In this document: piece after piece, positions 26,055 to 35,224 of the stretch
Layout of the letters: each line of letters begins with the position of its first letter
How positions within the stretch are numbered: position 1 is the first letter of the stretch
Source of the DNA: JAKFEE01 sp036675815
GTDB taxonomy: Bacteria; Pseudomonadota; Alphaproteobacteria; Rhodospirillales; Magnetospirillaceae
Length of the DNA stretch: 64,000 nt
Reading direction: 5' to 3'
Assembly: GCA_036675815.1 (NCBI GenBank)
Contig: JAKFEE010000038.1
Coordinates: forward strand, 1-64,000
The notes under the pieces: model-generated
The model's input: the letters and a program-made list of their open reading frames with translations, nothing else
What the model was told of the DNA's origin: nothing
The model's database searches: none
Position numbers and translations under genes: made by a program

Positions 26055-26641
26055 GTTTGCATTTAGTAACGAGTCTCCCGTCGGGCGGTGTTGCGTTTGA
26101 GCGCCTGGTGTTGCGGGAGTCTGCAAATAGGGTTGTGGATTGCGCACCCTAAACTCCGGCAAATTCTCTATCTCCTCGCACGCGTTCTCCGCACCTGTGA
26201 ACCAAGCCGCCTTGGATACGGGAAGTAGGATCCCAGCCAGCACAGACGCTTAGCTCACGCTAGACTGAAGCTTTTCCGTAGCTCACATCGGTTGACTGGT
26301 CATCGATGATGGTGCCCTACCATTGTAGGGGGGCTCAGCGAATCCATATCGCCCGACGCCGCCCCTCGCTGCGAGATTGCGGGCCGTCCGCACCACGCGG
26401 GCGCCGGGCCGACCGGATTGTACCCACCAAGCCAGTTGCCGGTCCCTTCCCCGAAGTCCTCACCGTTCGGCGCAATCGCCCCGCTTGTGCAGACAATCGG
26501 GGGCGCTTAGACTGGGAGGGCAGATTAAGGCCTGCTGCTGCTTCGACCATCGTGGCGGAGCGGCGGAAGCAGGGACCTTGTTCGGTGCGACAGTGTAGCT
26601 CTGCACCCAGATTGGGCGGCGCTGCCAAAATGAGGTGAATT
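26055..26641. other. 587-base gap between tRNA-Ser and the defence island; no gene supported
   Basis: Less GC-rich than the flanking core. It contains a 9-base direct repeat GGTGTTGCG (26087 and 26107) and TTTGCA/TGCAAA as an inverted pair (26056 and 26122), which could be remnants of an attachment region. Open frames here (for example 26306-26638) show no family resemblance or ribosome site. No integrase gene adjoins the tRNA. The last 20 bases give a good ribosome site (GAGGTG) for the next gene. Confidence 0.5.
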
Positions 26642-27181
26642 ATGGAACAGGCCGCTGATGCGCCTGCTCGTTGGGCTGTTGTGTCACAGTTTCAACGGCG
26701 GCGTGACCGTTACGACGTGAACTCCTTCGAGTTCGAGATTGCGGACCACGCCATCTCACTCACGCTCAACCCCGAGCGTGGCTTCAATGGATACTTTGCC
26801 CGAAATGCCTGGCGGGACGCCAAGAGCGTAGTCCTGCGTAGGCGGCGAAGACAGAAGGCGCGCTTTATCACGCTCTATGGACAAACTGTCGAGGGAGGCC
26901 ATCTCGATTTTTCCGTCGAGGTACAGGCTGCGTTGGCCACTCTGGATTGTCCTGATCCCCAGCGCACACTCGTCTGGGCCGACGCCTACTTGCGCTTGCG
27001 GAACGCGCTTGAACGGCGCAATCGCTACGCTGCGGGGTGTCTGGATGGCTGGCGTGATGGCGAAGAAGAGCAAGAGACGGCAGCTAGGCTCGGTATTTCG
27101 CGCGACTATGTGAAGAAGCTTCGGCGCTTGATCCGTCAAGCGGCCGCCGAGGTCCTCTCGGACGGGAGGATCGTGCAGTGA
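26642..27181 (+). CDS. sigma-70-like / region-4 helix-turn-helix regulator
   Basis: 179 residues. The C-terminal 60 residues (RNRYAAGCLDGWRDGEEEQETAARLGISRDYVKKLRRLIRQ) look like a sigma region 4 or sigma-like HTH. The N-terminal half has no clear family match but carries a basic stretch RRRRRQKARF. Length and layout suggest a small regulator of the island rather than a full sigma factor, as region 2 is not evident. A strong GAGGTG site precedes the ATG. Its stop overlaps the next gene's start, so they are co-translated. Confidence 0.65.
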   Translation: MEQAADAPARWAVVSQFQRRRDRYDVNSFEFEIADHAISLTLNPERGFNGYFARNAWRDAKSVVLRRRRRQKARFITLYGQTVEGGHLDFSVEVQAALATLDCPDPQRTLVWADAYLRLRNALERRNRYAAGCLDGWRDGEEEQETAARLGISRDYVKKLRRLIRQAAAEVLSDGRIVQ

Positions 27182-27612
27182 CAATGCCGATTATCGATCT
27201 TCAGGTCTTCAGCCATTTCGCCATCCCCGCGAACCCGAATTGGATCCGCAGCTTGATTGGCAATGGGGTGATTGGTGCTTACCTGCTCCTGAGGGATGGT
27301 CGGCCTTTGTATGCTGGCCGTTCCGACAGCTGTCTTGCGACCCGGCTCGTGCAACATGAGCTCCTTAGTCAAGCAAGCCACCTATTCTGGGAGGTCTGCC
27401 GCGACCCAGTGCGGGCCTTTCACTGTGAAGCGTTCTTATTTGACAGCAGCCATGGGCTCCCAGGTTTTCTGAACCGCGTGCATCCAGCACGGCCGGCGGG
27501 ATACGAAGGAGATTGCCCCTTCTGCTCGATCAATGTTGCTGACGTCCGCCAGCTCCTTGCTCGCCGGCGGGCCCTAATCGGAACCAGGCCTCAACACAAA
27601 CGCGGTTCGTAG
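27178..27612 (+). CDS. GIY-YIG-like nuclease domain protein
   Basis: 144 residues (or 142 from the ATG at 27184). The segment IGAYLLLRDGRPLYAGRSDSCLATRLVQHELL has the spacing of a GIY-YIG core: an AYLL strand, a YAGRS strand (for YIG) and the following Arg/His helix. The catalytic Glu may lie in CEAFLFDSSHG. Two cysteines in CPFCSIN near the end could bind metal. It is transcribed after the sigma-like gene and before a GHKL ATPase. It may be a nuclease of the island or a DNA-binding derivative; activity is not certain. Confidence 0.6.
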   Translation: MTMPIIDLQVFSHFAIPANPNWIRSLIGNGVIGAYLLLRDGRPLYAGRSDSCLATRLVQHELLSQASHLFWEVCRDPVRAFHCEAFLFDSSHGLPGFLNRVHPARPAGYEGDCPFCSINVADVRQLLARRRALIGTRPQHKRGS

Positions 27613-27739
27613 TACCCAGGACCGTTTAGCGCGGTCCCATTCGTCACGAGGCGACTGAACAAACCGCAGACGCCTCGTTTGTTGGCTCAGTGCGGCTCTC
27701 GACCAGACGGCGAGGGCCGCCAAAATAGGAAGCTCAACC

Positions 27740-29488
27740 ATGACCACCACCATCAACAAGACTGAGACTGACCGCATCCGCCGTTTGCCCGCGGTCCAGA
27801 CTAGCCAAGCCCTGTTGTCGCTGCGCGACAGCGGTTTCAGCCTTCCGACGGCGCTCGCCGAAGTCGTCGACAACTCTATCGAGGCGAACGCCCGCCAGAT
27901 CCGCCTTGACCTGCGTGAAACCACAAGGGGCGGCAAGAAGCTTGTGCATGAGATTGCCATATCGGATGACGGCGACGGCATGGATGTCGACACCCTCTGG
28001 CATTATCCGATCGTGGGTTTCTCGACCCGCTACATGCGAACTGACACCATCGGCAAGTACGGCGTGGGAGCCAAACTTGCGGCCCTGAATTTTGGCCAAC
28101 GTCTCGACGTCTGGAGCCGCCAGTCGCCGAAGCAGCCATGGATGCATGCCTACTTCGACCTTGAGGAAGCTCTCGAGGAAGAAAGGAATGGCGTCGAGTA
28201 CGCCGGCATTGCAGCTCCGACCGAGAGCCGGGTCCCAGCCGAATTTGAGAACCTTCTCCCAGCGGGAAAGGGCACCCTCGTTTTGTGGAGCAAAGTGGAT
28301 CGGCTTGAGGAAGGTCGGATGGCGCCGGATTACAACGGCCTTGTTCAAGATGTGGTGAAGGACCTCTCGCGGGTATTCCGCGAGTTCATCAATGCCGGGA
28401 TACGGATCGAGGTGAATGGGCAAGACCTACTCCCGCACGATCCGTTATTCCTGATGACCGACACATGGGCCGACCACGTCCTCAGCAAGGAATTGAATCG
28501 GGGTCAGGACGGCAAGGGAAAAGACCGCGTGGACCATTTCCCGGCGGAGCTGATCTGGGAGGAAGTGATTAAGGTCGGAGGCTCCAAGGCGACCATCCGG
28601 ATTACGCTGTACCCAACTCAAGTGACACGTGAACGTGGAAAAGGAAGAGATCGGCTTGCCAAGGACCTGCGTGTTCCCGAGAACGAGGGCTCCATCAGCT
28701 TCATGCGCCGAGGGCGAGAGATTGCATACACGAACGTGCCGCGCATCTTTCCCTGGGGCGTAACTGAGCCGGACCGATTCATCGGTATCGAGGTCGCGTT
28801 TAGCCCTGAGCTCGACGCCTACTTCGGGGTGCGGAACGTTAAGCGCGGTGTCGAGCCCCACGGGGACCTTCGAGATAAACTTCGGGAGGTGCTACGAAAG
28901 TACCTGCCGCAGGCCCGCAAGAAGCTCGACGAGCGCTGGGGCGAGGCGTCCAAGAAGGACAAGTCTCGCAATGGCGAGCACAACCCCATTCTGAACGCTG
29001 CCGCCGATGTGGACGCTTTGCTGCCTGGATCGCGCGTGCCGCCGGCTCCGGAGGACGTCGTCCGGAGCGAGCTTGAGGATCTTGCCCGGGATACGGGGCA
29101 CGACGCGAGCAAGGAGGAGCTGGAAACCTACGTCGATCGGATGAGAGCTCTCCCCTACGTTCTCGAATCCGTCAACTTTCCGGGCAAGCAGTTCATTGAT
29201 GTGCGGCTCTTGGGGAATAAGGTGATCATTCGGCTAAATACCCGTCATCGCTTCTACCGCGAACTGTGGCACCCGCTCAGTCAAATTGCGGAGATGGATG
29301 CTGGGGCAGTCTCTGGCGACGACGCCGTGAAAGCTGCACGCCGGGCCGTGGAGGGATTGACCTTGATGGTGCTCGCGTACGGCAAGGCGCTGTCGATGAC
29401 GAGCGACCCGAACGAATTCGACGACTTCACCGCTGATTGGGGGCGGTTCATCGACACCTTGATGGGCAAAGTGAAGGACGTAATCTAA
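27740..29488 (+). CDS. GHKL (Hsp90/MORC-type) ATPase, island copy 1
   Basis: 582 residues. The N-terminal ATPase fold has the N box LAEVVDNSIEANA (about 40-50), the DxGxG box ISDDGDGMD and the lid/G2 motif GKYGVGAKLAALN. A transducer-like domain follows, then a charged helical C-terminal half. Such free-standing GHKL ATPases are common in defence islands, where ATP-driven dimer closure acts as a switch. It shares its plan with the second GHKL gene at 37683-39503 but is only distantly similar. It ends at a bidirectional terminator facing the cysteine desulfurase gene. The specific role is unknown. Confidence 0.8.
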   Translation: MTTTINKTETDRIRRLPAVQTSQALLSLRDSGFSLPTALAEVVDNSIEANARQIRLDLRETTRGGKKLVHEIAISDDGDGMDVDTLWHYPIVGFSTRYMRTDTIGKYGVGAKLAALNFGQRLDVWSRQSPKQPWMHAYFDLEEALEEERNGVEYAGIAAPTESRVPAEFENLLPAGKGTLVLWSKVDRLEEGRMAPDYNGLVQDVVKDLSRVFREFINAGIRIEVNGQDLLPHDPLFLMTDTWADHVLSKELNRGQDGKGKDRVDHFPAELIWEEVIKVGGSKATIRITLYPTQVTRERGKGRDRLAKDLRVPENEGSISFMRRGREIAYTNVPRIFPWGVTEPDRFIGIEVAFSPELDAYFGVRNVKRGVEPHGDLRDKLREVLRKYLPQARKKLDERWGEASKKDKSRNGEHNPILNAAADVDALLPGSRVPPAPEDVVRSELEDLARDTGHDASKEELETYVDRMRALPYVLESVNFPGKQFIDVRLLGNKVIIRLNTRHRFYRELWHPLSQIAEMDAGAVSGDDAVKAARRAVEGLTLMVLAYGKALSMTSDPNEFDDFTADWGRFIDTLMGKVKDVI

Positions 29489-29497
29489 TCATTGATC

Positions 29498-29530
29498 ATG
29501 GCCCGGGCCGGCCCCGGGCCATTTCTCTCT
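29498..29530. terminator. bidirectional hairpin terminator between convergent genes
   Basis: A 10-bp perfect stem ATGGCCCGGG / CCCGGGCCAT (29498-29507 with 29513-29522), five-base loop, then a T/C-rich tail. It lies exactly between the stops of the GHKL gene and the convergent cysteine desulfurase. Confidence 0.8.
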
Positions 29531-30728
29531 ATTGCGCAAGCGATTCCGTCAACCATTGCACAGCGGAGCAGGCGAGCATTGCAGCTCGTTCGATATCTGC
29601 TTCAGTCGTGAACCGACCAAAACCGAAGCGTATCGATGACATGGCCTCAGACTCGGTGAGGCCCATAGCTCTGAGGACGTGTGATGGCTCCTGGAATCCC
29701 GATGCACATGCAGATCCAGAAGATAAACCCAATTGTGGCTGAAGATGGTTTATCAAGATATTCGCCTCAACCTCTGGAAACATGAGGTTAAGGTTGCCTG
29801 GATGCCGAGCTCGCATAGTACCGTTTATCCTTGCGCTTGGTATCCTATGATACACTATGTGAAGCAGCGCATCTCGTAGGCTAAGCGCATGGGCGGTATC
29901 GTTTTCGCGCTCCCTAATCAATATTGAACAGGCGGCGCCGAAGCCCACCACCAATGGGACAGGCAATGTACCCGGGCGAAGCCCTCCCTCTTGGCCACCC
30001 CCAAACAGGATCGGGCGTGGCCGGGGACGCAGCGCACGCCTGACATAGAGGGCACCCACACCTTTGGGGCCGTACACCTTGTGCGCCGACAGACTCAAGA
30101 GGTCGACCCCCATTTCCTCGACGTCGATGGGTAGGAAGGCCAACGCCTGCACGGCATCCACGTGGAGCGGCGCACCGGCCGCGCGGCAGACCTCCGAGAT
30201 CCGGCTTATCGGCTGAACCGTTCCGATCTCATTATTCACCGCCATTATCGACACCACGGCCGTCCGGCCGTCCACAGTCGCCTCAACAGCGGCAAGATCG
30301 ACAACCCCGTCCCGGTCCACAGGGACAACGGCGACCTCATATCCCTCTTCAGCCAATGCCCGCGCAGCGGCCAAGACACTCTTATGTTCGATGGCGCTGA
30401 CGACTACCTTCGTTCGCGCACGATCGGCCGCCCTTGCCATGCCCAGAACAGCAATGTTGTTAGCCTCGGTAGCCCCCGACGTGAATACGATCTCGTCCGG
30501 GTCGGCACCAACGGCCTCCGAAACCTGCGCCCGAGCCTTTTCTACCGCCTCGTCGGCCGCCCAACCGAAGGCGTGTTCCCCTGAGTGTGGGTTGCCACAG
30601 CGTTCAATCCAATACGGCGCCATAGCCTCCGAGACGCGCGGATCGAGCGGCGTGGACGCTTGATAGTCGAGGTAAATGCCCGACTCTACATCCGCTCCGG
30701 CGCGATGATCCGACCCGCCTATTGCCAT
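29529..30728 (-). CDS. sspA: cysteine desulfurase (SspA/DndA/IscS type)
   Basis: 399 residues from the ATG at 30728. A class V PLP enzyme that takes sulfur from cysteine. The start reads IYLDYQASTPLDPRV, then CGNPHSGEHAFG, FTSGATEANNIAVLG, SAIEHKSVL, the PLP lysine in LSLSAHKVYGPKGVGALYV, and the persulfide cysteine in LSSGSACASGFQEPSHVLRAMG. In phosphorothioation systems this enzyme supplies the sulfur placed into the DNA backbone. It is divergent from the DUF4007 gene, sharing a 105-base promoter region. The symbol is from context; the sequence alone would fit a general IscS. Confidence 0.88.
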   Translation of the reverse strand: MAIGGSDHRAGADVESGIYLDYQASTPLDPRVSEAMAPYWIERCGNPHSGEHAFGWAADEAVEKARAQVSEAVGADPDEIVFTSGATEANNIAVLGMARAADRARTKVVVSAIEHKSVLAAARALAEEGYEVAVVPVDRDGVVDLAAVEATVDGRTAVVSIMAVNNEIGTVQPISRISEVCRAAGAPLHVDAVQALAFLPIDVEEMGVDLLSLSAHKVYGPKGVGALYVRRALRPRPRPILFGGGQEGGLRPGTLPVPLVVGFGAACSILIRERENDTAHALSLRDALLHIVYHRIPSARINGTMRARHPGNLNLMFPEVEANILINHLQPQLGLSSGSACASGFQEPSHVLRAMGLTESEAMSSIRFGFGRFTTEADIERAAMLACSAVQWLTESLAQ

Positions 30729-30833
30729 CCTTGCCTCAGAACCGGACTGGCGGTTGCCGCCAGTCGCTCGCCTTGACGATATACCTCTTATTGGGCATAG
30801 CTTCAACCGGCACCACATTACCCCGGATCCATT
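30729..30833. promoter_or_regulatory. shared divergent promoter region of the phosphorothioation genes
   Basis: 105 bases between the divergent starts of the cysteine desulfurase and the DUF4007 gene, AT-richer than its surroundings (for example ATATACCTCTTATTGGGCATAG). It must drive both the sulfur donor gene and the long rightward operon. No operator repeat stands out. Confidence 0.5.
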
Positions 30834-31829
30834 ATGGCCCGCAGCCTTCTCGATGACGAGCGCTTCAAACTGCAATTTGCAGGACATGAGACATTCCCGC
30901 TCAGATATGGGTGGCTGAAGAAGGCCTTCGATGAAGTAAACAGGCTCGCGAAGTCTGACGGAGCCGACCCAAGGACAGCCTTCACAGACGAGGCGGCGAT
31001 CGCCGTATTTGGGGTGGGCAAGAATATGGTTGCTTCCATGCGCCACTGGGCTTTGGCCGCAGGCATACTTTCTCTTGACGATGAAGACGGCCAGCGCCAG
31101 GGGCGGCCCGTCCCGACGCCGCTTGGGGACGCCCTGCTAGCGGAGAGCGGGGACCCCTACCTCGAGCATCCAGCGTCGCTCTGGCTGGTTCATTGGCACC
31201 TCGCCTCGATCCCCGGCCGGTCGACCACTTGGTACTGGGCGTTCAACGAGCTCAACGAGCCTGCCGTCGACCGTGACCTCTTGACCCTTCTTCTGATGAG
31301 AAGGATCGCGGCCCTCCGGGAATCGGGCCGAATGAAGGAGACCCGGATCACCGAGACGACGGTCCGTCGGGACGTGGAATGCTTCGTCCGCACCTATCTC
31401 GCCAAATCGCCTTCCGGTAAGGGGGCGCACGAGGACAACCTCGAATCGCCATTGTGCGAATTGGGCCTCCTCCAGCCCCTCGGTGTCGGCTCCGCATTCG
31501 GGTTCAGGCGTGGACCGAAACCCACCCTTCCCGACGAGGTGTTCCTCTACGGCCTCCACTCTTTCTGGACGCAGCTCTACCCGACCCGCCGGGAGTTTAC
31601 GGTTGAGGCGATCACCCACGAGCCGGGCTCGCCGGGGCGGGTGTTCATGCTTGACGAGGAATCGGTGGCCGATCGGCTGGCCGGTCTGGCGGACCTGACC
31701 AAAGGCGCCATCCGCTGGGACGAGAGTACTGGGATGAGGCAGGTCTACGCCCACGACATCCTCTCGGTGATGCCGCTGACGCTCGTGACCGCGTTGATCG
31801 CCAAGGCAATGCATGGGAGGGAGGCATGA
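30834..31829 (+). CDS. sspB: DUF4007 protein, SspB-like
   Basis: 331 residues. The start LQFAGHETFPLRYGWLKKAFDEV, then DEAAIAVFGVGKNMVASMRHW, is the hallmark of DUF4007. From recalled literature, DUF4007 proteins are the SspB component of single-strand DNA phosphorothioation (a site-specific nicking protein); that part is knowledge, not seen. The central segment LASIPGRSTTWYWAFNEL and the C-terminal VYAHDILSVMPLTLVTAL complete the family pattern. It is first in the rightward operon, with a four-base overlap into the large ATPase. Confidence 0.85.
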   Translation: MARSLLDDERFKLQFAGHETFPLRYGWLKKAFDEVNRLAKSDGADPRTAFTDEAAIAVFGVGKNMVASMRHWALAAGILSLDDEDGQRQGRPVPTPLGDALLAESGDPYLEHPASLWLVHWHLASIPGRSTTWYWAFNELNEPAVDRDLLTLLLMRRIAALRESGRMKETRITETTVRRDVECFVRTYLAKSPSGKGAHEDNLESPLCELGLLQPLGVGSAFGFRRGPKPTLPDEVFLYGLHSFWTQLYPTRREFTVEAITHEPGSPGRVFMLDEESVADRLAGLADLTKGAIRWDESTGMRQVYAHDILSVMPLTLVTALIAKAMHGREA

Positions 31830-34800
31830 GGGCCCTTTCGGACGTGGTCCGCGTCGACAGGCGTTTCCGCAAGTCCATCCGGGTCGATGCCGACCTCGCC
31901 GATAGGGATGCTCTGGAGGGCTTCATCTGCCCGCCGTCAATTGCCGAGGCGCTCCTCTCGATGGGGCGGCAGTTCGCTGAGACCGGCCATGGCGCCTTCA
32001 CCTGGACGGGACCCTACGGCAGCGGCAAATCCAGCTTGGCGGTGGCCCTGGCGTCCCTTATCGGACCCTCCGGAGGCCTTCGCGACCGGGCGAGGGCCGC
32101 CATAGGGGCGCAGTCGGCGGAGCGCGTCGAGGCGTTCATGGGGGCCGATGAGAAGGGGTGGACGGTAGTTCCGGTCGTCGGACGGCGAGGCGACCCTGAG
32201 GCTGCGATCGCGGAGGCATTGGACGCGGCGGTGCGTCCGCGGAATCGGAAGCGCTGCTCCGACCACTTGCCCACCCGGCTGATGGAGGTCGCCTCCACGA
32301 TTCCCGGGGCGGGGCTGCTTCTTGTGATCGATGAGATGGGCAAGTTCCTGGACCAGGCGGCCTCCGGGGCTACGGACGTATACGTGTTTCAGCAGCTGGC
32401 GGAGACGGCCAACAGGAGCGGCAAGCGGCTGGTCATCGTCGGGATCCTCCATCAGGCATTCGATGATTACGGAAGCCGGCTGACCAGGGAAGCCCGGGAT
32501 GAATGGCTGAAGATCCAAGGGCGGTTTATTGATATCCCCATCAACGTCGCCGGCGAGGAGCAGGTGTCCCTCATCGCGCGGGCGATCAGCTCGTCCGTTA
32601 CCCCGCCGAGAGGCCCAGCGCCTGAGGGGATCGCAGAGGCCATCCGCAAGAATCGCCCTGGGACGGCGGCTGGATTGGGAGACGAGCTTACCGCCTGCTG
32701 GCCACTCCATCCGGTCGTCGCGAGCCTTCTGGGCCCCCTCTCCCGGCGGCGGTTCGGGCAGAACCAGCGGAGCGTCTTCGGGTTCCTGAATTCGGCCGAG
32801 CCCTACGGCTTCCAGGAGTTCCTAAAGGCCACGCCCCTGGACGCTGGCGTTTCGTATCGCCCTCCGCTGCTGTGGGATTACCTCAGGGCTAACTTGGAAC
32901 CGTCGATTCTGGCGTCCCCGGACGGGCACCGGTGGTCGCTCGCGGTCGACGCCATCGAGCGCTGCGAAGCTAATGGCGGCGACCTCGACCACCTTGAGCT
33001 CATTAAGACGATCGCAGTCGTCGACCTATTCAAGGAACGCTCGGGACTATTCCCCACCCCCGAGGTTCTCGCGCTCTCCCTGCCACATCTCGGCACCGAC
33101 CGGCTCGACCGGATGCTGGAGGAGCTGCGAAAGTGGTCGGTCGTTATTTTTAAGCGTCATCTCGGGGCATACGCGATCTACGCCGGAAGCGACTTCGATA
33201 TCGATGCGGCCGTGGACCAGGCCTCGGCGCGGATGACGGGGATCGACTTCAACCGGCTCCGTAGTATGGCGATGCTGCAGCCTATCCTCGCCAAGAGGCA
33301 CTACCACCAGACCGGCGCGTTGAGGTGGTTCGACGTGGACATCGCGCCGCTCTCCGAAGGCGAAGAGTGGGTCAGGCGTTACCGGCCGCGGAACGGCGCA
33401 GACGGTCTCTTTTTGCTGCTAATCGGCATGGAAGGGGAAGCTGAGCCGAGAGCGAAAAGGCTTTGGCGTTCGGCGGCAGAAGCCGTCGGGGACGCCCCGG
33501 TGGCGGTCGGTTGGGCGCGGGATAGCTTCTCGATCAGGGAGATCGCGGCTGAGCTCCTCGCCCTGGAGGCCGTGCGGTCGGAGCGCTCGGAACTGAACGG
33601 CGACGCGGTTGCCCGGCGCGAGGTGGATGCTCGGATCGCCCGGTCAGCCGCTGACCTTGAGGAACGGGTGCGGCAGGCATTCCTTTCCGCCGACTGGATC
33701 GCGAAAGTCGGCGGCGACAGGGAGCTCCTGTCCGTCTCCGGAAGGGCCGGGCTTGCTGGCCTGAACGCTGCCGCGTCGCAGATCGCCGACGCCCGCTTCC
33801 CCCATACACCCAGTATCAGCAACGAGCTCCTGAACCGGCTGAAGCCGTCGAGCAACGCGGTCGCGGCCCAGAAGGCCCTTCTCAAGGCCATGGTCGAGAA
33901 CCCCGGCCTCCCCAGGTTGGGCATTGAGGGCTTTCCCGCCGAGGGCGGGCTTTTTGTCTCGCTACTCGAGGTGACCGGACTGCATGGTCCCCGTGGAATG
34001 GACAAGCACGGGTTTAAGGAGCCGCCGCCGGGTGACCCCGCAGGACTCGCCCCGCTATGGCGGTCAGCGGAGGACATGTTCCGGCAGGCGGGCAGGAAGG
34101 GGGCGGATTTCGGCCAGCTCTATGCCGTCTGGAAGGCCCCGCCGTTCGGTGTCAAAGACGGCCTTCTCCCGGTGCTTGCAGTCGCTTTCTTGCTTTCCAA
34201 GGCCGGGAGCCTCGCCGTCTACTTGGATGGGACATTCCAGCCCAAACTGACGTCCCTGTTCGTAGACCGGCTAGCTCAGGAGCCCTCGGCGGTCCGTCTC
34301 CGATGGAGCTCGATCTCGGATTTTCACAGAAGAGTGCTCTCCGGGGTGGCGGACGCCATTTCCGAACAGCGCGGCGAAGCCGCCGGGGCACAAGGCTTCT
34401 TCGAGCCGCTTGAGGTGGCCAGGGGACTCGTAGGGGTGGTCACCGACTTGCGTCCGTGGGTTCTGAAGACTGCGAGCTTGTCGCCCACTGCCCTTAAGGT
34501 CCGCAATCTGGCCAAGCTCGCCGACGATCCGAACAAATTTATGCTCGACGACCTCCCCGATGTGTTCGGGTTAGCCGGGAGCAACGAGCCAGATGCTACG
34601 GAGGTGGTGCATTCGGTAAGGAAAGGGCTCGCGGAGCTCGTTTCCGCCTACCCCATGATGCTCCGCGACCTGGAGTCCGTCATGCTGCGGGAGCTGCGGA
34701 TTCGCCGAGGGGACGCCGAAGAGCTCGCCGAGCTCCACCGGCGGGCCGAGACGGTGCGGGGCCTGACCGGAAACTACCGCCTAGACGCGTTCGCAACCCG

Positions 34801-35224
34801 CCTCGTCAACTATTCCGGCGCAGAGGAGGAGATCGAAGGAATCGCGAGCCTCGCAGCCAACCGCCCGCCGAGAGACTGGGTCGACCGCGATGTTGCTCAA
34901 GCCCGGGTGGAGATCGCGTCACTGGCGCAGGAGTTCCTCAAGGCCGAGGGATTGGCTCACGTCAGCGGCCGGATGGACCGCCGGACGGCGATGGCGATCT
35001 ACATCAGCGACCCGGCGCGGCCGGCCCCGCTGATGCCGGACTTCAGCGTCGGCGCCAACCAACGGCGTGAGGTGGAGCTGCTGGCCGACAGACTTCTGTC
35101 GGTCATTGCCAAAGGAAGGGTAGAACGGGACGTCGCGTTGGCCGCAGTCGCGGAGCTTGGCGCCCGACTCTTGGAGGCCGAGGAGGAGGCCTCCCCAACC
35201 CTTGCTGTGGGAGAAAAGCGTTGA
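31826..35224 (+). CDS. sspC: large P-loop ATPase, SspC-like
   Basis: 1132 residues. Walker A TWTGPYGSGKSSLAVALASL is near residue 60, Walker B LLLVIDEMGKFLD near 160, and a sensor-like FVFQQLAETANRSGKRLVIVG just after. The remaining 900 residues are mostly helical with no recognised enzymatic motif. Size, the P-loop at the N terminus, and position between DUF4007 and a PAPS-reductase-like gene fit SspC, the ATPase of single-strand phosphorothioation. It overlaps both neighbours by four bases, a tight translational chain. Confidence 0.82.
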   Translation: MRALSDVVRVDRRFRKSIRVDADLADRDALEGFICPPSIAEALLSMGRQFAETGHGAFTWTGPYGSGKSSLAVALASLIGPSGGLRDRARAAIGAQSAERVEAFMGADEKGWTVVPVVGRRGDPEAAIAEALDAAVRPRNRKRCSDHLPTRLMEVASTIPGAGLLLVIDEMGKFLDQAASGATDVYVFQQLAETANRSGKRLVIVGILHQAFDDYGSRLTREARDEWLKIQGRFIDIPINVAGEEQVSLIARAISSSVTPPRGPAPEGIAEAIRKNRPGTAAGLGDELTACWPLHPVVASLLGPLSRRRFGQNQRSVFGFLNSAEPYGFQEFLKATPLDAGVSYRPPLLWDYLRANLEPSILASPDGHRWSLAVDAIERCEANGGDLDHLELIKTIAVVDLFKERSGLFPTPEVLALSLPHLGTDRLDRMLEELRKWSVVIFKRHLGAYAIYAGSDFDIDAAVDQASARMTGIDFNRLRSMAMLQPILAKRHYHQTGALRWFDVDIAPLSEGEEWVRRYRPRNGADGLFLLLIGMEGEAEPRAKRLWRSAAEAVGDAPVAVGWARDSFSIREIAAELLALEAVRSERSELNGDAVARREVDARIARSAADLEERVRQAFLSADWIAKVGGDRELLSVSGRAGLAGLNAAASQIADARFPHTPSISNELLNRLKPSSNAVAAQKALLKAMVENPGLPRLGIEGFPAEGGLFVSLLEVTGLHGPRGMDKHGFKEPPPGDPAGLAPLWRSAEDMFRQAGRKGADFGQLYAVWKAPPFGVKDGLLPVLAVAFLLSKAGSLAVYLDGTFQPKLTSLFVDRLAQEPSAVRLRWSSISDFHRRVLSGVADAISEQRGEAAGAQGFFEPLEVARGLVGVVTDLRPWVLKTASLSPTALKVRNLAKLADDPNKFMLDDLPDVFGLAGSNEPDATEVVHSVRKGLAELVSAYPMMLRDLESVMLRELRIRRGDAEELAELHRRAETVRGLTGNYRLDAFATRLVNYSGAEEEIEGIASLAANRPPRDWVDRDVAQARVEIASLAQEFLKAEGLAHVSGRMDRRTAMAIYISDPARPAPLMPDFSVGANQRREVELLADRLLSVIAKGRVERDVALAAVAELGARLLEAEEEASPTLAVGEKR

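Noticed and set aside
26022..26243. A minus-strand frame whose end reads WRRGWDSNPR
   Set aside because: It starts beyond and runs into the 3' half of tRNA-Ser; that peptide is the familiar antisense translation of a tRNA T-arm and acceptor, not a protein.
26306..26638. A 110-codon frame before the sigma-like gene
   Set aside because: It has no domain, no convincing ribosome site, and an overlapping antisense frame of the same quality; the region was left as intergenic.
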